Position numbers and translations under genes: made by a program. The notes beneath the pieces were generated by a model. That model made no database searches, was not told where the DNA came from, and saw nothing but the letters and a program-made list of their open reading frames with translations. A DNA stretch of 64,000 nt, taken from positions 5,146,001 through 5,210,000 of the forward strand of contig NZ_CP159508.1 in assembly GCF_051131155.1 (NCBI RefSeq). The letters run 5' to 3'. Positions 61,640-64,000 of the stretch are shown in pieces. This stretch comes from Pseudanabaena minima. Lineage in GTDB: Bacteria > Cyanobacteriota > Cyanobacteriia > Pseudanabaenales > Pseudanabaenaceae. Within the stretch, counting starts at the first letter, position 1. The number at the start of each line of letters is the position of its first letter.

Positions 61640-62845
61640 ATGCCATTGGATGAAAATAATTTAACTAATGAAAACGTAGCCACACTTTTAAGAGGGTATA
61701 GAGTTTCTCCCTCTGCTCCTTTGCAGCAGCAGCTGATTGAAATTCACATGGGATTAATTCGTGAAACGATCGCGGCTTTACCTATCTCATTAATTAACCA
61801 AAGAAATATTGGCGACCGTCGATCTAGCAATCGACCAAACATAACCGAGCGTCGAGTCTCAAATCTTCGGGTTGGGGAACGTAGATCAAGCGATCGCGAA
61901 TTACTCGAAGTTGGTAAACAAGGATTAAAAAAAGCCCTACTCCAATTTAATCCTGAGACAAGTCCCAATTTTTCTGAATTTGCGCGATCTCATATTCACC
62001 AGCACCTAGAGAATTTTTTGCAAAGACAATATCTTGATAATCGTAATGAACCTCACGAAGCTGAAGAATCTGATCCGCAAACTACGATTACCCGCAAACA
62101 AGAAACTCTCGAAATTTTGCAAGCCTATCGTGCTAATCCCACCATCAAGCTACGTAATAAACTCGTAAATCTAAATATCGGCTTAGTGCGCCGTGAAGCC
62201 TATCACTGGAAAAATCAATGCCAAGAAAGTTTTGAAGACCTCATGCAAGTCGGCTCAATTGGTTTAATTAATGCGATCGAGAGATTTGATGTGAGCAAAG
62301 GTAATGCTTTTAGCTCCTTTGCCGTGCCGTATATCAAGGGTGAAATCCAGCACTATTTACGCGACAAAAGCCCAACGGTAAGAATGCCTCGCGCTTGGCT
62401 TACCACCTATAACCAAGGTTGTAAGATCATTCGTAATAGGCGGACTGAAACGGGGCGAGAACCCTCCAGTCAAGAGGTCGCAAATGAGCTAGGTATTACT
62501 GTTAGTGAATGGTATGACATTAAGCTTGCCTGTCAAAACCGATCGCCGATTAGTCTAGATACACCCATTGATCAAAGCGAAGATAACGCGACCTCGATCG
62601 GCGATCTGGTTACCGATCAGAAATACCAAAGTTTTCAGCTTGCCCAAGAAGACAATATTCGACTTCAGCAAGCTCTTGACCTCCTAGAAGATCGCACCCG
62701 TGAAGTGGTCGAGTTTGTATTTTTAAAGGAATTTACGCATCGTGAAGTAGCTGAAACGCTAGGTATCAGTGCTGTTACTGTTTCACGACAACTCAAAAAA
62801 GGCTTAATTGCCCTCAAAAAGATTTTGGCTACACCCATCGAATAA
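61640..62845 (+). CDS. SigF-like sigma-70 factor with duplicated region 2
   Basis: 401 residues from ATG 61640; the frame opens at TTG 61553, but GAGG and the alignment favour ATG. The C-terminal half is a normal group 3 sigma factor: region 2 (NIGLVRREAYHWKNQC, FEDLMQVGSIGLINAIERFD, FSSFAVPYIKGEIQHYLRD), region 3 (PRAWLTTYNQGCKIIRN) and region 4 (EFTHREVAETLGISAVTVSR). The N-terminal half repeats region 2: LLRGYRVSPSAPLQQQLIEI, HMGLIRETIAAL, then an Arg-rich insert (GDRRSSNR, GERRSSDR) and ELLEVGKQGLKKALLQFNPE, FSEFARSHIHQHLENFL. SigF in cyanobacteria serves motility and pili; SigF identity is inferred. A HIP1-containing terminator follows. Confidence 0.9.
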   Translation: MPLDENNLTNENVATLLRGYRVSPSAPLQQQLIEIHMGLIRETIAALPISLINQRNIGDRRSSNRPNITERRVSNLRVGERRSSDRELLEVGKQGLKKALLQFNPETSPNFSEFARSHIHQHLENFLQRQYLDNRNEPHEAEESDPQTTITRKQETLEILQAYRANPTIKLRNKLVNLNIGLVRREAYHWKNQCQESFEDLMQVGSIGLINAIERFDVSKGNAFSSFAVPYIKGEIQHYLRDKSPTVRMPRAWLTTYNQGCKIIRNRRTETGREPSSQEVANELGITVSEWYDIKLACQNRSPISLDTPIDQSEDNATSIGDLVTDQKYQSFQLAQEDNIRLQQALDLLEDRTREVVEFVFLKEFTHREVAETLGISAVTVSRQLKKGLIALKKILATPIE

Positions 62846-62847
62846 TC

Positions 62848-62880
62848 AAAAAAGCGATCACCATAGGCGATCGCTTTTTT
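62848..62880. terminator. Bidirectional terminator containing HIP1-like sequence
   Basis: Arms AAAAAAGCGATC (62848-62859) and GATCGCTTTTTT (62869-62880) with a 9-nt loop, between the convergent sigma factor gene and atpC. Confidence 0.9.
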
Positions 62881-62916
62881 GATTCGATAAAGATTTTCGG
62901 TTGACGAAAATTTTGA

Positions 62917-63321
62917 CTAGATAGGAGTAGTTGCTTGCAATCTAGCGCGAGCCATCCGCAAATTTTGCTCAGCTTGAATCTTGCCTTGCTTATCTTCAGC
63001 CTTAAGCCCAGCCAAAGCTTGCTCTGCATCTTCAAGTTTTTTGCGTGCTTCTTCGGCATTGATTGTGCTGCCTAATTCGCCGCTACGTACCAAGACGGTT
63101 ACTTCGTTTTCTTCGACTTCAGCAAAACCACCTGTAAGAGCGATCGCCGCCCAAGCTTTATCCTTGCGAAAACGTAGCACGCCTGTTTCGAGAGCCGAAA
63201 TTAGAGGGGCGTGATCGGTCAAAATACCCAATTGCCCTGTGGAACTAGGTAAAATCACTTCCTCTGCGACAGTATCCAGAATTGTTGTATCTGGGGAAAT
63301 TACTTTTACAGTTAGGGTCAT
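62917..63321 (-). CDS. atpC: ATP synthase epsilon subunit
   Basis: 134 residues. MTLTVKVISPDTTILDTVAE, EVILPSSTGQLGILTDHAPL, GGFAEVEENEVTVLVRSGEL and a C-terminal helical hairpin (NAEEARKKLEDAEQALAGLK). It is the central-stalk subunit that couples and inhibits F1. It lies downstream of atpD on the same strand, the usual atpBE order in cyanobacteria. Confidence 0.97.
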   Translation of the reverse strand: MTLTVKVISPDTTILDTVAEEVILPSSTGQLGILTDHAPLISALETGVLRFRKDKAWAAIALTGGFAEVEENEVTVLVRSGELGSTINAEEARKKLEDAEQALAGLKAEDKQGKIQAEQNLRMARARLQATTPI

Positions 63322-63336
63322 TTTTTAAAATATTAA

Positions 63337-63505
63337 TTTGGTAATGGGGGATTGGTAATTGGTAATAGGGGATTGGCAATTGGTAATGGGGATTGGTGGT
63401 TACAAAATTATTAACTAGTCAATCTTTAGTTAACTTAATCAAAAAATTAATTTCCGATCACCAATCACCAATCACCGATTCCCAATTACCAATCACCAAA
63501 TCACC
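63337..63505. repeat. Inverted GGATTGGTAATTGG repeats between atpD and atpC
   Basis: Left cluster 63337-63405 has GGATTGGTAATTGGTAAT-type units in tandem; right cluster 63457-63500 has the complementary CACCAATCACCAATCACCG and CCCAATTACCAATCACC. The two can form a long stem in the atpD-atpC mRNA. No gene here. Confidence 0.85.
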
Positions 63506-63509
63506 TAAA

Positions 63510-64000
63510 TTAATTACCAGCCTTGAGCTTTTCAGCCTTAGCGATCGCTTCTTCGATGTTACCAACGAGGTAGAAAGCTTGCTCAGGCAGATCATCGAGT
63601 TCACCCTTAAGGATGCGATCGAAACCATTGATGCTTTCTTCGAGGGTGACATACTTACCAGGAGATCCAGTAAATACTTCAGCAACGAAGAAGGGCTGAG
63701 ACAAGAAGCGCTCAATCTTACGGGCGCGGGCTACAGCCAATTTGTCATCTTCAGAGAGTTCATCTAGACCCAAGATGGCGATGATATCTTGCAGTTCTTT
63801 GTAGCGCTGAAGAATTGCTTGTACGCCACGAGCTACACGGTAGTGTTCATCACTGACCACGCCTGGTTGCAGCATAGTCGAAGAAGAATCGAGGGGGTCA
63901 ACCGCAGGATAAATACCCTTAGAAGCCAACCCACGAGACAACACGGTGGTTGCGTCTAAGTGAGCAAAGGTGGTTGCAGGTGCGGGGTCAGTCAAGTCGT
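63510..64000 (-). CDS. atpD: ATP synthase beta subunit, C-terminal part
   Basis: The reading frame enters from beyond 64000; about 163 residues are visible. LTDPAPATTFAHLDATTVLS, GIYPAVDPLDSSSTMLQPGV (with the DPLDS motif), VARGVQAILQRYKELQDIIA, LDELSEDDKLAVARARKIER, FLSQPFFVAEVFTGSPGKYV and the C-terminal EEAIAKAEKLKAGN. It is the catalytic F1 subunit. ATG at 63995 is internal. Confidence 0.97.
   Translation of the reverse strand, partial: DLTDPAPATTFAHLDATTVLSRGLASKGIYPAVDPLDSSSTMLQPGVVSDEHYRVARGVQAILQRYKELQDIIAILGLDELSEDDKLAVARARKIERFLSQPFFVAEVFTGSPGKYVTLEESINGFDRILKGELDDLPEQAFYLVGNIEEAIAKAEKLKAGN

Noticed and set aside
61553..61640. TTG start adding 29 residues to the sigma factor
   Set aside because: The extra residues are hydrophobic and unlike sigma factors; ATG 61640 begins the repeated module and has a GAGG upstream.

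Overview
The window looks like a chromosome segment from a filamentous, Pseudanabaena-like cyanobacterium. The support is direct: the octamer GCGATCGC (HIP1) is very common, the kinase and adenylate cyclase architectures are cyanobacterial, and atpC/atpD, a MurE with the meso-DAP signature and a SigF-like sigma factor are present. The genus is an inference.

Layout. 1-18430 is a signalling island: three sensor histidine kinases with almost interchangeable transmitter halves, two periplasmic solute-binding proteins with no permease beside them, two REC-kinase proteins and one REC-GGDEF-EAL protein. Three mobile elements have entered it: an IS5/IS1182-type element (4773-6501), an 88-bp MITE-like element that breaks a REC domain (10397-10484), and an IS66-type element that splits the GGDEF-EAL gene (16801-18220). 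18431-24305 holds a DUF72 protein, a PsiE-like membrane protein, a CheY-like regulator, an orphan ABC ATPase, a secreted YkuD-like protein, tRNA-Ala(GGC) and several long perfect hairpins. 24306-28130 is a copper-handling cluster: a broken DUF305 gene, a MerR regulator with a typical 20-bp-spacer promoter, a CopA-type ATPase and a cupredoxin protein. 28158-32512 carries radA, transposase debris, ilvN and rsmH. 32564-42181 is a two-gene unit of a Ser/Thr kinase-AAA-GAF protein followed 3 bp later by a REC-multiPAS-GAF-histidine kinase. 42214-49489 carries dusA, purN, aroE, a STAS protein and murE, separated by IS remnants. 49984-53340 is a cyaC-type REC-GAF-kinase-REC-cyclase, facing a TPR-CHAT protein. 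55935-57208 holds a Rpn/DUF2887 gene between two direct repeats. The end holds an unrecognised two-domain protein, an IS701-type remnant, trmD, moeA, a SigF-like sigma factor with a duplicated region 2, and atpC-atpD.

How it works together. Most coding capacity goes to phosphotransfer and second-messenger signalling (histidine kinases, REC domains, cAMP, c-di-GMP, STAS, Ser/Thr kinase), interspersed with single-copy housekeeping genes. The most unusual signals are a family of short palindromic elements whose hairpin arms diverge while staying base-paired and whose ends match a nearby IS630 remnant; the permease-free solute-binding protein/kinase cluster; the sigma factor with a pseudo-sigma2 module; and the repeat-flanked Rpn gene. 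I see no CRISPR array, rRNA or prophage.
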